Assembly (NCBI GenBank): GCA_040954445.1 | Contig: CP144362.1 | Location: 124,001-188,000 of the forward strand | Length of the DNA stretch: 64,000 bases | Direction: 5' to 3' | DNA from: Burkholderia sp. | Lineage (GTDB): Bacteria > Pseudomonadota > Gammaproteobacteria > Burkholderiales > Burkholderiaceae | In this document: positions 9,107-18,986 of the stretch, one piece after another | Layout of the letters: each line of letters starts with the position of its first letter | Numbering within the stretch: the stretch's first letter is position 1 | Notes under the pieces: generated by a model | Seen by the model: only the letters and a program-made list of their open reading frames with translations | Databases searched by the model: none | Told to the model about the DNA's origin: nothing | Made by a program: the position numbers and the translations under genes

Positions 9107-10474
9107 CTATTCGGGCGATTGGTTCTGGAAACCTGAGTCTCTTAGCTCCCCACGGGAACCACCGCCTTCAACTCCGTTTTGGACACCGCCGCCCGGCGCG
9201 AATGGCGCCACGCCGTCTGCAGTTTTCACCGCCGGATGATGCTCGCGGATGAATTCGCGCAACTGCGGGTAGATGATGGTGCGCCAGCGGCGGCCAGAGA
9301 AGATCCCGTAATGGCCGCATTTCTCGGCCGTAAGGCTGCGGCGGTACTCACCGGGAATGCCGGTGCAGAGTTCTTGCGCAACGTGGGTCTGGCCGCTTCC
9401 GGAAATGTCGTCAAGTTCGCCTTCGATCGTCATCAGCGCAGTGGCCTTGATGGCGGCCGGCTTCACGCGCTTGCCGCGCACTTCCCAGGTGCCCTCGGCC
9501 AGGCTGAACTCTTGGAACACAATACGGATTGTGTCCAGGTAGTACTCGGCGGCCATGTCTAGCACGGCGTTGTACTCGTCGTAGAAGCGACGGTGCGCCT
9601 CGGCGTCGTCTTCATCACCGCGCAGCAGGCTCTGGTAAAAATCCCAGTGCGATTGCGCGTGGCGTTCTGGGTTCATCGCCACAAAACCAGTGTGCTGCAA
9701 GAAGCCCGGATAGACCTGTCGGCCTTCGCCTGGGTAGTTGGCCGGCACTGTCTGGATAACATTGTTCTCGAACCAGGTCATCGAGTGATTGGTAGCCAGC
9801 GAGTTCACTGAGGTCGGGCTCTTGCGCGCGTCGATCGGGCCGCCGACCATCGTCATTGTCAGCGGGGTATCCTCGCCGCAGTTCGCCATCAGTGAGATCG
9901 CCGCCAGCACCGGCACCGTAGGCTGGCAGACCGAGATCACGTGCAGGTTGCGCGCGCCGATGTGGCGGATGAATTCCTGGATATAGTCGACGTAGTTATC
10001 GAGATGGAAAGAGCCCACCTCGACCGGCACCATGCGCGCGTCGATCCAGTCGGTGATGTAGACCTTGTGATCCTGCAGCAGGGTGCGTACGGTGTCACGC
10101 AGCAGCGTGGAATGGTGGCCTGACAGAGGCGCGCAGACCAGCACCACCGGCTCTTCCTTGAGTTGCCCCACTGCGGCGGAATCGTCCGCATAGCGCTTGA
10201 AGCGCATCAGGCGGCAGAACGGCTTCTCAATGATGCTCTGCTCGACGATCGGGATCCGGTGACCATCCTTCTCGATCTGGTGCAGGTTGAACTCGGGTTT
10301 TTCATAATCTTTACCGAGTCGATACATCAATTCATAGGCGGCAGCCCAGCGCGTGGCCCCGGGCATCAGAGAGAGCGGACTGGACGGATTTGCGAAGGAT
10401 TTCGAGGCTGCCTGGGCCCAGGCAGTCAGTGGACTCAGCAGCGCCCGCTGAAACTCGTGCATCTGGTAAAGCAT
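9107..10474 (-). CDS. phaZ: Intracellular polyhydroxyalkanoate depolymerase
   Basis: 455 aa, matching the PhaZ family that hydrolyses intracellular poly-3-hydroxybutyrate granules. The nucleophile motif has cysteine in place of serine (VISVCQPT), as in Ralstonia PhaZa1. Conserved blocks include LSGHHSTLLRDTVRTLL, YITDWIDARMVP, MTIEGELDDISGSGQT (acid) and EKCGHYGIFSGRRW (catalytic His). ATG 10474 follows an AGGAG Shine-Dalgarno. The last 30 residues (after FAPGG) are low in conserved features and may reflect a frameshift near 9200. Confidence 0.9.
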   Translation of the reverse strand: MLYQMHEFQRALLSPLTAWAQAASKSFANPSSPLSLMPGATRWAAAYELMYRLGKDYEKPEFNLHQIEKDGHRIPIVEQSIIEKPFCRLMRFKRYADDSAAVGQLKEEPVVLVCAPLSGHHSTLLRDTVRTLLQDHKVYITDWIDARMVPVEVGSFHLDNYVDYIQEFIRHIGARNLHVISVCQPTVPVLAAISLMANCGEDTPLTMTMVGGPIDARKSPTSVNSLATNHSMTWFENNVIQTVPANYPGEGRQVYPGFLQHTGFVAMNPERHAQSHWDFYQSLLRGDEDDAEAHRRFYDEYNAVLDMAAEYYLDTIRIVFQEFSLAEGTWEVRGKRVKPAAIKATALMTIEGELDDISGSGQTHVAQELCTGIPGEYRRSLTAEKCGHYGIFSGRRWRTIIYPQLREFIREHHPAVKTADGVAPFAPGGGVQNGVEGGGSRGELRDSGFQNQSPE

Positions 10475-10587
10475 GGAGAAGGCTCCTGAGGGGAGGACGT
10501 CGCGGAGCGTTCGAGGCGGCAGCGCGCAGTGGGGTCCAGGTCTGGGGGTCGGACCGCGCGAGCGACCGGCCAGTCGCGTCGATCATA

Positions 10588-10724
10588 GGCGTTGTTGCAT
10601 AAATTGAGCGCGAGGACGCAATGGCATCGACGGGCATAATTTCAGGCGATACGAAAGAATTTCGGACGAGCGAAGTCCGCAATCTTTTCCCTTGCGTCCT
10701 CGCGCTCAATTTATGCAACAACGC
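10588..10724. mobile_element. MITE-A (137 bp)
   Basis: Inverted IS-A right ends around CGGAC-GAGCGAA-GTCCG. Both arms carry the same end variant (AAATTGAGCGCGAGG), so one arm was probably copied from the other. It lies 114 bp upstream of phaZ and directly abuts an IS-A fragment. Confidence 0.8.
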
Positions 10725-11613
10725 CTCTTCCATTCTCGACGACCGTCACGGGCAATTGCATCAACCGCGCCATTACGCCACGCCGCACCGGGCATATCCG
10801 CTGGCCAATGAACGGCACCCTCGCGTGGTGGAATCGAAGGAATAGCACTGCGTGCAGCAATGGCCGCACGGCATGGCTTGGTGTCGTAGGCACCATCACC
10901 GCCGATGACATCAATTTGTTCTTCGCGTGGAATCTGGTCGAGCAACTTGGCCAGAGCGTCACCGTCAGCCACATTCTGATTCGTCATTAGCGCGGCATGC
11001 CACTTGACCCGTATTCGCGTTGAGCGCGAGATGGACTTTACGCCACGTGCGCCGCTTCGAGTAGCCGTGCTGGCGCACCCCTTCCATTCACCTTCGCCAT
11101 AGACCTTCAGACCGGTGCTGTAGACAACCAGATGGATCGGTTCATTGTCACGAAGGATCGGCAGTTCGACATCAAGCGTTTTTGCCCGGCGACAGAGCGT
11201 AGTGTAATTCGGCACCGGCAAGCTCGGGAAGGTCAGATCGCGCAGACTTTGGGTGAAACCTTGCAGGGCGCGCAACGTCAGTCGATAGACGGTCTTCACG
11301 CCAAGTAATGCCTGAATCAGCGTATCGCCGTATAGACATGGGCGACCACGTGTGGGTATGGCGTCGGGTATTCTGGCAAGGACGGCTTCATCTATCCATA
11401 TCCTCACGTTCCCCCGGTTGATCAGCCCTGCATTATAGGCTTCCCAATTTCTGACATGGTAGCGTGCCTTCGGCTCACTTGTCTTGTGTATGTCTTTGCG
11501 CATTTTTTGGAAAAAATTAGGCAGTTACTCGGAAATCTGACTTGATAGGGGGCTGGCCGGCGGGCGTTGCGCGTAAACGTCAACGGCTTTCGCTCGATTT
11601 ATGCAACAACGCC
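10725..11613 (-). pseudogene. IS-A fragment, right end missing
   Basis: Minus-strand IS-A with left end at 11613 and transposase start at 11503. The first catalytic D is replaced by Y (VVYSTG), a frameshift follows EGEWK, and the last 60 codons are missing at the junction with the MITE at 10724. Confidence 0.85.
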
Positions 11614-11679
11614 ACATTTTCCATCTGGGCACATCGATGCCGTTGGCCCCTGACGATCCACCTTCCTTTGCTTCCCCGT

Positions 11680-12615
11680 TCACGGGGGGGGCGTGTTCAT
11701 TTCATTGCTTTCCCGCGCTCGCGCGGGAACGGACCAGGCCACCGCGTCGTGCGGATGCAGGCTTTCCAGGTGGCGCACGTACACGTGTGCGCCCCCGAGG
11801 CCGGCCAGAGCCGCCTCGATACGGCGCGCCGCATCCTCGACGAACATTAGGTTGGCGCCGTTCAGCGCTGCGAAGGCCTGTTCGTCGGCACGCTTGACCG
11901 CCGTCTGGACCGGTGTGGCGACGGCCGCCTCGATACGAGCGATCAGCGAGAGCAAGCCGAAATCATGCGCATCGGGGGCTATCTCGATACTCACCTCGGC
12001 CTCGCTGCGCTGGCTGTGCGGCGTGGCCAGCGTGGCATGACGCTTCAGCCATGCGACGACGTCCCCCGGATCGATCGCCTCCCGGGTCTCGAAGTCCTTG
12101 AGGAAGGCCTGCTCGACCAACTGCCCCGATAGCGCCGCGGAGCATGGGCAAGTCGACGAATAAGCAACCGTGACGCGCGCATGCAGGCTCGGGCAACCGT
12201 CGATCAGCGACGCGGCAATGCGCACCGGGTAGGCTTTCCAGCCTGACAAACCCTCGGTGACTAGGGCTGGGCGGCGCGTCAGCAGTTCGGCATTCAGGCG
12301 CAGGCGCGCATTGCGGCTGTCGCAGTCGCGGTGGCTGTCGACCATGGCTTGCAGCAGCGTAACCAGGCCGGAGGACGACAGAGCTGTATCGTGCCCGAGC
12401 GTGTCGAGCAGGCGATAGAGTCGAGACATGTGTATGCCCTTGACCTGCGGGGCGGGCAGATCGACCTGCACGTCGGCGCGGGCGTGCAGGGCACGCCGAT
12501 AGCCGGGCTCGTCGATCGTGATGGGAAGGTCGATCTGTTGCATGCCGACCCAGGCCAGCGGGCTCAGGTTTGGCGCGAGGTCGGTCAGGGAGACGTCAGG
12601 AAGGGCTGCGTTCAT
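11680..12615 (-). CDS. folE2: GTP cyclohydrolase FolE2 (type IB)
   Basis: 311 aa. FolE2 makes 7,8-dihydroneopterin triphosphate from GTP for folate and queuosine synthesis and does not need zinc. Visible family features are GMQQIDLPI near the start, KGIHMSRLY, the metal-binding cysteine region [12 protein letters not shown], and [10 protein letters not shown] near the end. ATG 12615 is preferred over the longer frame to 12660. The gene overlaps the end of a broken COG0523 zinc GTPase, the usual partner in Zur-controlled zinc-starvation operons; no Zur box was identified. Confidence 0.92.
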   Translation of the reverse strand: MNAALPDVSLTDLAPNLSPLAWVGMQQIDLPITIDEPGYRRALHARADVQVDLPAPQVKGIHMSRLYRLLDTLGHDTALSSSGLVTLLQAMVDSHRDCDSRNARLRLNAELLTRRPALVTEGLSGWKAYPVRIAASLIDGCPSLHARVTVAYSSTCPCSAALSGQLVEQAFLKDFETREAIDPGDVVAWLKRHATLATPHSQRSEAEVSIEIAPDAHDFGLLSLIARIEAAVATPVQTAVKRADEQAFAALNGANLMFVEDAARRIEAALAGLGGAHVYVRHLESLHPHDAVAWSVPARARESNEMNTPPP

Positions 12616-13611
12616 GCTTTCGGTTCGGTGGAGATGCGCCCCCCACTCGATCTGGAGCAAGGAGCGCTGGTTCGATCAGGGTCAGTCTGAAAATGGACTG
12701 GCCAAGTAGTCCAGACGGACGGACCGCGGGACATTGCCTCTTTGCTGAGCAGACAGGCATTGAGCCGGGCGCGCATTGAGACCTCGTCGATATCCATGCC
12801 GATCAGCACCAGTTCCTGCCGCACGTCGCCCACGTGCTCGTCCCACTTGGCGTGGATCGTGGCGCTCGCCTCGCGGGGTCTTTCAGACAGCGCTCCTCGG
12901 GCAACGCGGCCCACACCAGCAGTAGCCGACCGGGCCGTGGCGCGCCACGGTGGCACCCGCCTGCGACCAGCTTGCCGGCCAAGGGTTGGATAGCTCTAGC
13001 CAGCCAGAAGAAGCCCTTCGAGCGCACCACGCTGGACCATTCGCTGCCGATCAAGTCGTGGAAGCGTTGCGAGTGAAACGGGCGCCGCGCGATAGACGAA
13101 GCTGCGGATGCCGTATTCGTCGGTCCCAGGCGTGTAGATGCCGTACATTTCCTGCGGCCAGCGGGTGCCTTCGAGGCTTCATTGAAACCGAACAGGCCGG
13201 TGCCGAGCACGCGGTTAAGCGGCATCTTGCCGAACTCGGCCAGTTTGATGCGCGCATGCCGGTTCCAGGCCGTGCAGGATCACCATCAGGTGCTCACACT
13301 TGACAGTGCTGCACAAGGTTCTCGACCTTGTTCAACACGATGACGTCGCAGAACTCAATCTGCTCGATCAGCAGGTCGACCATGGTGCGCCGGTCTTCCT
13401 TGCCCAGTAATTCGCTGCGTGATTGCAGGCTGGCGTGCGAGCTGTAGTCGAGCAGGAAGTTGTATTCGTCCACTACACTACCGTAACCATGGTCTCGAGC
13501 TGGGTGCTCTCGTTGAGGCTACGACCGTTCTCGCCCTCAAAGGTAAAAGTCTCGACCATCGACAGCGGCTCGGAGAGATGCCGGTCGACTCAATCACGAT
13601 CTGGTCGAGGC
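12612..13611 (-). pseudogene. COG0523/ZigA-type zinc GTPase, broken
   Basis: Pieces of one protein occur in successive minus-strand frames: IEQIEFCDVIVLNKVE-like sequence at 13310-13400, RPFHSQRF and SKGFFWLA (13020-13090), then WDEHVGDVRQELVLIGMD and ARLNACLL (12700-12850). These match the middle and C-terminal domain of CobW/ZigA metallochaperones. At least three frameshifts are needed, and the N-terminus with the GTP-binding P-loop is missing beyond 13611, where a mini-MITE joins. Confidence 0.8.
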
Positions 13612-13613
13612 GT

Positions 13614-13686
13614 GGCATCGTTGCATAAATTGAGCGTAAGGACGCAATGGCATTGCGTCCTCACGCTCAATTTATGCAACGATGCC
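13614..13686. mobile_element. Mini-MITE-A with paired end variant (73 bp)
   Basis: A near-perfect palindrome centred on GCAATGGCATTGC. Both ends read GGCATCGTTGCAT instead of GGCGTTGTTGCAT, the same two changes on each side. Confidence 0.8.
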
Positions 13687-13767
13687 TTCCGGAAGATATA
13701 ACTGCAGGTAGAACACCTCGATTTTGTCGAGGTGCTTCGGCCAACCACGCCTTGATCAGTTTGGCGT

Positions 13768-14890
13768 GGCGTTGTTGCATAAATCGAACGTGAGGACGCC
13801 ATGGCATCGGACGGGCATAATTCAGGCGATACGAACGGATTGCGGACGAGCGAGGTCCGCCATGCGGTTGATGACGCCGACGCGAACGGCGACTTCGGTC
13901 GCCTGCGCGGCGATGTGACGCGCCCAGAGACAGTGGCCGGTGAGGGTCTTGAACCGATACATCGCATTCTCGGCAAGCGATCGCCGGTGGTAGCCACTGT
14001 GTTGCTTCCATTCTCGACGACCGTCACGGGCAATTGCATCAACCGCGCCATTACGCCACGCCGCACCGGGCATATCCGCTGGCCAATGAGCGGCACCCTC
14101 GCGTGGCGGAATCGAAGGAATAGCACTGCGTGCAGCAATGGCCGCATAGCATGGCTTGGTGTCGTAGGCACCGTCACCGCCGATGACATCGATTTGTTCT
14201 TCGCGTGGAATCTGGTCGAGCAACTTGGCCAGAGCGTCACCGTCAGCCACATTCTGATTCGTCATTAGCGCGGCATGCACTTGACCTGTATTCGCGTTGA
14301 GCGCGAGATGGACTTTACGCCACGTGCGCCGCTTCGAGTAGCCGTTCTGGCGCACCTTCCATTCACCTTCTCCATAGACCTTCAGACCGGTGCTGTCGAC
14401 AACCAGATGGATCGGTTCATTGTCACGAAGGATCGGCAGTTCGACATCAAGCGTTGTTGCCCGGCGACAGAGCGTGGTGTAATTCGGCACCGGCAAGCTC
14501 GGGAAGGCCAAATCGCGCAGACTTTGGGTGAAACCTTGCAGGGCGCGCAAGGTCAGTCGATAGACGGTCTTCACGCCAAGTAATGCCTGAATCAGCGTAT
14601 CGCCGTATAGACACGGGCGACCACGTGTGGGTATGGCATCGGGTATTCTGGCAAGGATGGCTTCATCTATCCATATTGTTACGTTCCCCCGGTTGATCAG
14701 GCCTTCATTATAGGCCGCCCAATTCCTGACACGGTAGCGTGCCTTCGGCTCACCTGTCTTGTGTATGTCCTTGCGCATTTTCTTGGAAAAAAATAGGCAG
14801 TTACTCTGGAATCTGACTTGATAGGGATCTGGCCCCGAGACTGTTGTGCGTAAACATCAATGGATCTCGCTCGATTTATGCAACAACGCC
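13768..14890 (-). mobile_element. IS-A copy 2, full length with target duplication
   Basis: 1,123 bp with both terminal repeats. The flanking 9-bp direct repeats GTTTGGCGT (13759-13767 and 14891-14899) are identical, confirming the element boundaries and the 9-bp duplication typical of the IS903 group. The target is an IS630-family transposase gene. Confidence 0.95.
13822..14778 (-). CDS. IS-A transposase, intact
   Basis: 318 aa with all three catalytic blocks ([28 protein letters not shown]). It differs from copy 1 by scattered substitutions, for example ATTLDVELP for AKTLDVELP. With its intact ends and matching target duplication this copy is a good candidate for an active element. Confidence 0.93.
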   Translation of the reverse strand: MRKDIHKTGEPKARYRVRNWAAYNEGLINRGNVTIWIDEAILARIPDAIPTRGRPCLYGDTLIQALLGVKTVYRLTLRALQGFTQSLRDLAFPSLPVPNYTTLCRRATTLDVELPILRDNEPIHLVVDSTGLKVYGEGEWKVRQNGYSKRRTWRKVHLALNANTGQVHAALMTNQNVADGDALAKLLDQIPREEQIDVIGGDGAYDTKPCYAAIAARSAIPSIPPREGAAHWPADMPGAAWRNGAVDAIARDGRREWKQHSGYHRRSLAENAMYRFKTLTGHCLWARHIAAQATEVAVRVGVINRMADLARPQSVRIA

Positions 14891-15329
14891 GTTTGGCGTG
14901 ATGAACCTTCAGGTTGTCGAGAATCAGAAACACCTTCTTGCTGCGCATGTCCTTGATTCGCCTCTTCAGGAAGTCGAGCAGGATGTATGCGTTCATCCCC
15001 TCCTCAAATACCTTCCAACGCACCTGGCCGCTGCCTGTCACCGTCAATATCACCGACAGGCCTTCGCGTCAGCTCGCCACGCGCCGCTCAGCTTGTCCCG
15101 CAATCCAGCCGCACCTTCACGGGTGTAGAGCTTGCAAATATCGCACGCGCCCGTGCGCGACAGGTTCGTATGCTCGGCAATCTCGTCATAGATCCAGCAG
15201 CGCGCGCCGGTTGCGCACCTGACGTCGCCGCTCTGCACGTGCCTCGCGAGGAAGCGATCTCATGTCGCGTTTTTCCATTTCCCCCACATAAAGATCGATT
15301 TGCTAATTTCAAAATCCGAGAATTGCGGA

Positions 15330-16007
15330 TCAATAGCGCGGCGAGAGCCACGGGGCGACCGGTGCGGCGCGCTCGTTCGAGGCCGGCGTAGCCAGGTCGC
15401 TGCCGTTCCGGTCCACCGGCAAGCGCACGGTGCGCGTCGAGCCGTTGCCGAGCGGGAAGTCGGCCAGCGCCGAACGGGCCAGATAGGGCATCGCCGTCAC
15501 TAGTAAACCACCGCCGTCCGAATTGCGCGCGCTGACGTTGTAGACCTCGCGACCGCTACCGCGCTCGGTGATGCGGATTGTCAGTGAGCGCTCGTAGACG
15601 CGGTAGGTCTGCACATAACCGGTCGAGAACGGGCCCCAGGCCGCGACACCCCGCCAGTAAAGGCCAGACTCGATCCAAGGATCGTAGTAGATTCGCTGCG
15701 GCACGTTCACCAGGTCGCCCTTGATGCCGTAGGTCAGTGCTACCAAGTAGCGCGCCTGGTCGACCGGAACGCGCCGGAACAAAAGCGTCGACAGTTCGTT
15801 GGCGACGATGTTTTCGTAGGTTACCTGCTCCAAACTATTCTGCTCGTCCTGGCCGCGCGTGAAAGCGTAGGTACGGGTCGCGTCGCTGCCGCTCCAGTCA
15901 GAGAAGGCAGTGACCTGGGTGCTCACATAGCTCGCGCAGCCCGACAGCAGCACGACACAAGCGCTCGCGAGCCACAGGGCGGCGCGGAACGTACGATTCG
16001 CTTTCAT
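15330..16007 (-). CDS. DUF4136 lipoprotein
   Basis: 225 aa. The signal peptide ends in a lipobox (VVLLSGC, Cys about residue 24), so it is a predicted lipoprotein. The body matches DUF4136 in layout: FSDWSG-x-YAF near the start and a Y/R-rich segment with RSLTIRITERGSGREVYN. Function is unknown. The stop codon is supplied by the TATTGA of an IS630 terminal repeat (15330-15335), so the native C-terminus may be a little longer. Confidence 0.8.
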   Translation of the reverse strand: MKANRTFRAALWLASACVVLLSGCASYVSTQVTAFSDWSGSDATRTYAFTRGQDEQNSLEQVTYENIVANELSTLLFRRVPVDQARYLVALTYGIKGDLVNVPQRIYYDPWIESGLYWRGVAAWGPFSTGYVQTYRVYERSLTIRITERGSGREVYNVSARNSDGGGLLVTAMPYLARSALADFPLGNGSTRTVRLPVDRNGSDLATPASNERAAPVAPWLSPRY

Positions 16008-16236
16008 CTGGGACCTCGTATGCGATAACGCCCGGCGGGCGCACCGAAATCATGCGTCACGCGCCGCCCAGCCCGCCTGGGACATTCCAGGCATACTGGG
16101 TAGACCTGCCTGGCGGCAGAAAGTTCGCTCAACGCAATATCCGATCCCTTTGTACAATGCAATGCACGCACGCGCCCGTCACGAGCGGGAAGGCGTACTT
16201 CCCGATTTAAGAACTCCTACGCTCACGCACGACATC

Positions 16237-18942
16237 ATGTTCGATACCGCCGCCGCCCAATCCACCGTGATCCGCCGCACCGACTACACGCCGCCCGCGT
16301 TTCTCATCGAGAGCGTCGAGCTCGAATTCGACCTGGTGCCCGAGTGCACCGTGGTGCGCAACACCATGCGCGTGTGCCGCAATCCAGACGCCGCGCCCAC
16401 ACCGCACCTCGAACTGCTCGGCGAATCGCTGGAATTCATCGCCGCGCGCGTAAACGGTCAGCCGGTGGATGCGGTGCGCGTACACGAACACGGTCTAACG
16501 GTCGAGAACCTTCCAGACACCTTCGAGCTGTCGATAGACAGTACCTGCGCGCCGGCCGGCAACGCCACGCTGTCGGGCCTTTATGTGTCGAGTGGTAACT
16601 TCTTTACGCAGTGCGAGGCCGAAGGCTTTCGCCGCATCACCTACTTCCTCGACCGCCCTGACGTGATGTCGATCTATACGGTCACGCTGCGCACCGACAA
16701 GAGCGACTACCCTGTTCTGCTGTCAAACGGTAACCTGGTTGATTCGGGCGAGCTGTCTGAGGGCCGTCACTTCGCTAAGTGGGAAGATCCGTTCCGCAAG
16801 CCGAGCTACCTGTTCGCGCTGGTGGCAGGCAAGCTGGTCTCGATCGAAGAGACCATCACGGTTGCCTCCGGCGCGAAGAAGCTGCTGCAGCTCTGGGTCG
16901 AGCCGCATGACCTCGATAAGACCCGTCACGCGATGGATTCACTAATCCACTCGATCTACTGGGACGAGCAACGCTTCGGCCTCGAGCTCGATCTCGACCG
17001 CTTCATGATCGTTGCGGTCGGCGATTTCACTATGGGCGCAATGGAGAACAAGGGGCTCAACATCTTCAACACGAAGTATGTGTTGGCGAATCCAGAGACG
17101 GCCACCGATGTCGACTTCGCCAATATCGAGGCGGTGGTTGGCCACGAGTATTTTCACAACTGGACCGGCAACCGCGTGACCTGCCGCGACTGGTTCCAGC
17201 TGAGCCTGAAGGAAGGCCTGACGGTGTTCCGCGACCAGGAGTTCTCGGCCGACATGTCGGTCGTCAAGGTCGACGACCTGGTCGCGCGCGCGGTCAAGCG
17301 TATCGAGGACGTGCGCGTGCTGCGCCAGTTACAGTTTGCAGAGGACGCTGGCCCGATGGCGCATCCGGTGCGCCCAGAGAGTTATGTCGAGATCCACAAC
17401 TTCTACACGATGACGGTCTATGAAAAAGGTGCGGAAGTTGTGCGGATGTACCAGACCCTGTTCGGTCGAGACGGCTTCCGGCGCGGCATGGATCTCTACT
17501 TCGAGCGCCACGACGGCCAGGCCGTCACCTGCGACGACTTCCGTCACGCGATGGCCGATGCCAACGGTCGCGACCTAGCGCAGTTCGAGCGCTGGTACAG
17601 CCAGGCCGGCACGCCAAGCGTGACTGTGAAAACCGCCTATGAAGCCGCCGAAAGGCGCTACACGGTGACGCTGCGCCAGGGTTACGGAGAGGCTTCTCCG
17701 GTCGCGCGCGAGACCCAAACCGGGCCGCTGTTGATCCCGTTCGCGATCGGCCTGATCGACCCCGACGGCCACGACCTGCCGCTACGCCTGGACGGCGAGG
17801 CCGCAGCCGGCACCACCACGCGCGTGCTGGAGCTGACCGATACCGAGGCTACGTATACCTTCGTCGAGGTGCCGGTCGCACCTCTGCCCTCGCTGCTGCG
17901 TAACTTCTCGGCACCGGTAATCGTCGAGTACGACTACCGCGAGGACGAGCTCGCCTTCCTACTGGCCCATGACAGCGATCCGTTCAACCGCTGGGAAGCC
18001 GGCCAGCGCCTGGTCACGCGTGCCCTGCTCACGCTTGCGGAGCAGGCCACCGCTGGTGCTGAACTCGCACTCGGCGACGCTTTCGTCGAAGCCTTTCGCC
18101 CCGTGCTGAGGGACGAAACACTCTCCCCCGCCTTCCGTGAACTCGCGCTGACCCTGCCCTCCGAGACTTATCTGGCCGACCAGATGCGCGAAGCAAACCC
18201 AGCCGCTGTGCACCGCGCGCGCCAGTTCGCGCGCGGTCGCCTGGCCCAGGCGCTGCGCGCCGAATGGCTGGCGATCTACGAGCGCCATCTCACGCCGGGC
18301 GCGTACGCGCCGACACCTGAGGCCGCTGGCCATCGCGCGCTGAAGAATCTCGCGCTAGCCTATTTGACCGAGCTGGAAGAACCCGCCGAGGCGGTCCGCC
18401 TCGCCACCGCGCAGTACGAGGGCGCCCACAACATGACTGACCGCGCCGCCGCGCTCGGCGCGCTGCTGTCGGCCTCGGTCGGATCGGCTTCCGCCGAGGT
18501 GCCGGCTCGTCAGGCGCTAGCCGATTTTTACCGGCGCTTCGAGAAGGAGGCGCTGGTGATCGACAAGTGGTTCTCGATGCAGGCTATGCGCCTCGGCACA
18601 GCGGAGCATCCGACGCTGGACACGGTGCGCGCACTGCTTGCACATCCGGCCTTCAACCTGAAGAACCCGAACCGGGCTCGCTCGCTGATTTTCGGCTTCT
18701 GCGCGGCCAATCCGGCGCAGTTCCATGCCACCAACGGCTCGGGTTATGTGTTCTGGGCCGATCAAGTGCTCGCGCTCGACACGCTAAACCCGCAGGTAGC
18801 CGCGCGCCTGGCGCGTTCGCTGGAAAACTGGCGCCGCTTCACCCCGGCTCTGCGCGAGCGCATGCGCGAGGCGCTCGAACGCGTCGAGACCGGTGCCAAG
18901 TCACGCGACGTGCGCGAGATTGTCGAGAAGGCGCTCGCCTGA
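16237..18942 (+). CDS. pepN: Aminopeptidase N
   Basis: 901 aa, an M1-family zinc metallopeptidase that trims N-terminal residues from cytosolic peptides. The substrate-anchoring GAMEN (about residue 266) and the zinc site HEYFHNWTGNRVTCRDWFQL (about 302-321), followed by LKEGLTVF, are intact. The C-terminal helical domain runs to full length. ATG 16237 (MFDTAAAQ) is chosen because the preceding 29 codons from 16150 are not family-like. Fragmentary IS-A DNA starts 45 bp after the stop. Confidence 0.94.
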   Translation: MFDTAAAQSTVIRRTDYTPPAFLIESVELEFDLVPECTVVRNTMRVCRNPDAAPTPHLELLGESLEFIAARVNGQPVDAVRVHEHGLTVENLPDTFELSIDSTCAPAGNATLSGLYVSSGNFFTQCEAEGFRRITYFLDRPDVMSIYTVTLRTDKSDYPVLLSNGNLVDSGELSEGRHFAKWEDPFRKPSYLFALVAGKLVSIEETITVASGAKKLLQLWVEPHDLDKTRHAMDSLIHSIYWDEQRFGLELDLDRFMIVAVGDFTMGAMENKGLNIFNTKYVLANPETATDVDFANIEAVVGHEYFHNWTGNRVTCRDWFQLSLKEGLTVFRDQEFSADMSVVKVDDLVARAVKRIEDVRVLRQLQFAEDAGPMAHPVRPESYVEIHNFYTMTVYEKGAEVVRMYQTLFGRDGFRRGMDLYFERHDGQAVTCDDFRHAMADANGRDLAQFERWYSQAGTPSVTVKTAYEAAERRYTVTLRQGYGEASPVARETQTGPLLIPFAIGLIDPDGHDLPLRLDGEAAAGTTTRVLELTDTEATYTFVEVPVAPLPSLLRNFSAPVIVEYDYREDELAFLLAHDSDPFNRWEAGQRLVTRALLTLAEQATAGAELALGDAFVEAFRPVLRDETLSPAFRELALTLPSETYLADQMREANPAAVHRARQFARGRLAQALRAEWLAIYERHLTPGAYAPTPEAAGHRALKNLALAYLTELEEPAEAVRLATAQYEGAHNMTDRAAALGALLSASVGSASAEVPARQALADFYRRFEKEALVIDKWFSMQAMRLGTAEHPTLDTVRALLAHPAFNLKNPNRARSLIFGFCAANPAQFHATNGSGYVFWADQVLALDTLNPQVAARLARSLENWRRFTPALRERMREALERVETGAKSRDVREIVEKALA

Positions 18943-18986
18943 TGCGGCTCCTCCTCTCTTCGCCCAACATGCAGGAGGGTCGAGCC

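Larger units (their letters stand above)
13687..15333 (-). pseudogene. IS630-family remnant, split by IS-A copy 2
   Basis: A minus-strand IS630 transposase in pieces: the C-terminal part (13687-13767) is diverged from the copy at 5.9 kb. The middle (ILLDFLKRRIKDMRSKKVFLILD, 14891-15053) and N-terminal helix region (15050-15280) follow, then the terminal repeat at 15300-15333. An internal deletion removed much of the catalytic domain. The IS-A copy at 13768-14890 interrupts it with a 9-bp target duplication. Confidence 0.8.

Noticed and set aside
9179-9562. 127-aa plus-strand frame
   Set aside because: Antisense of phaZ with no recognisable family.
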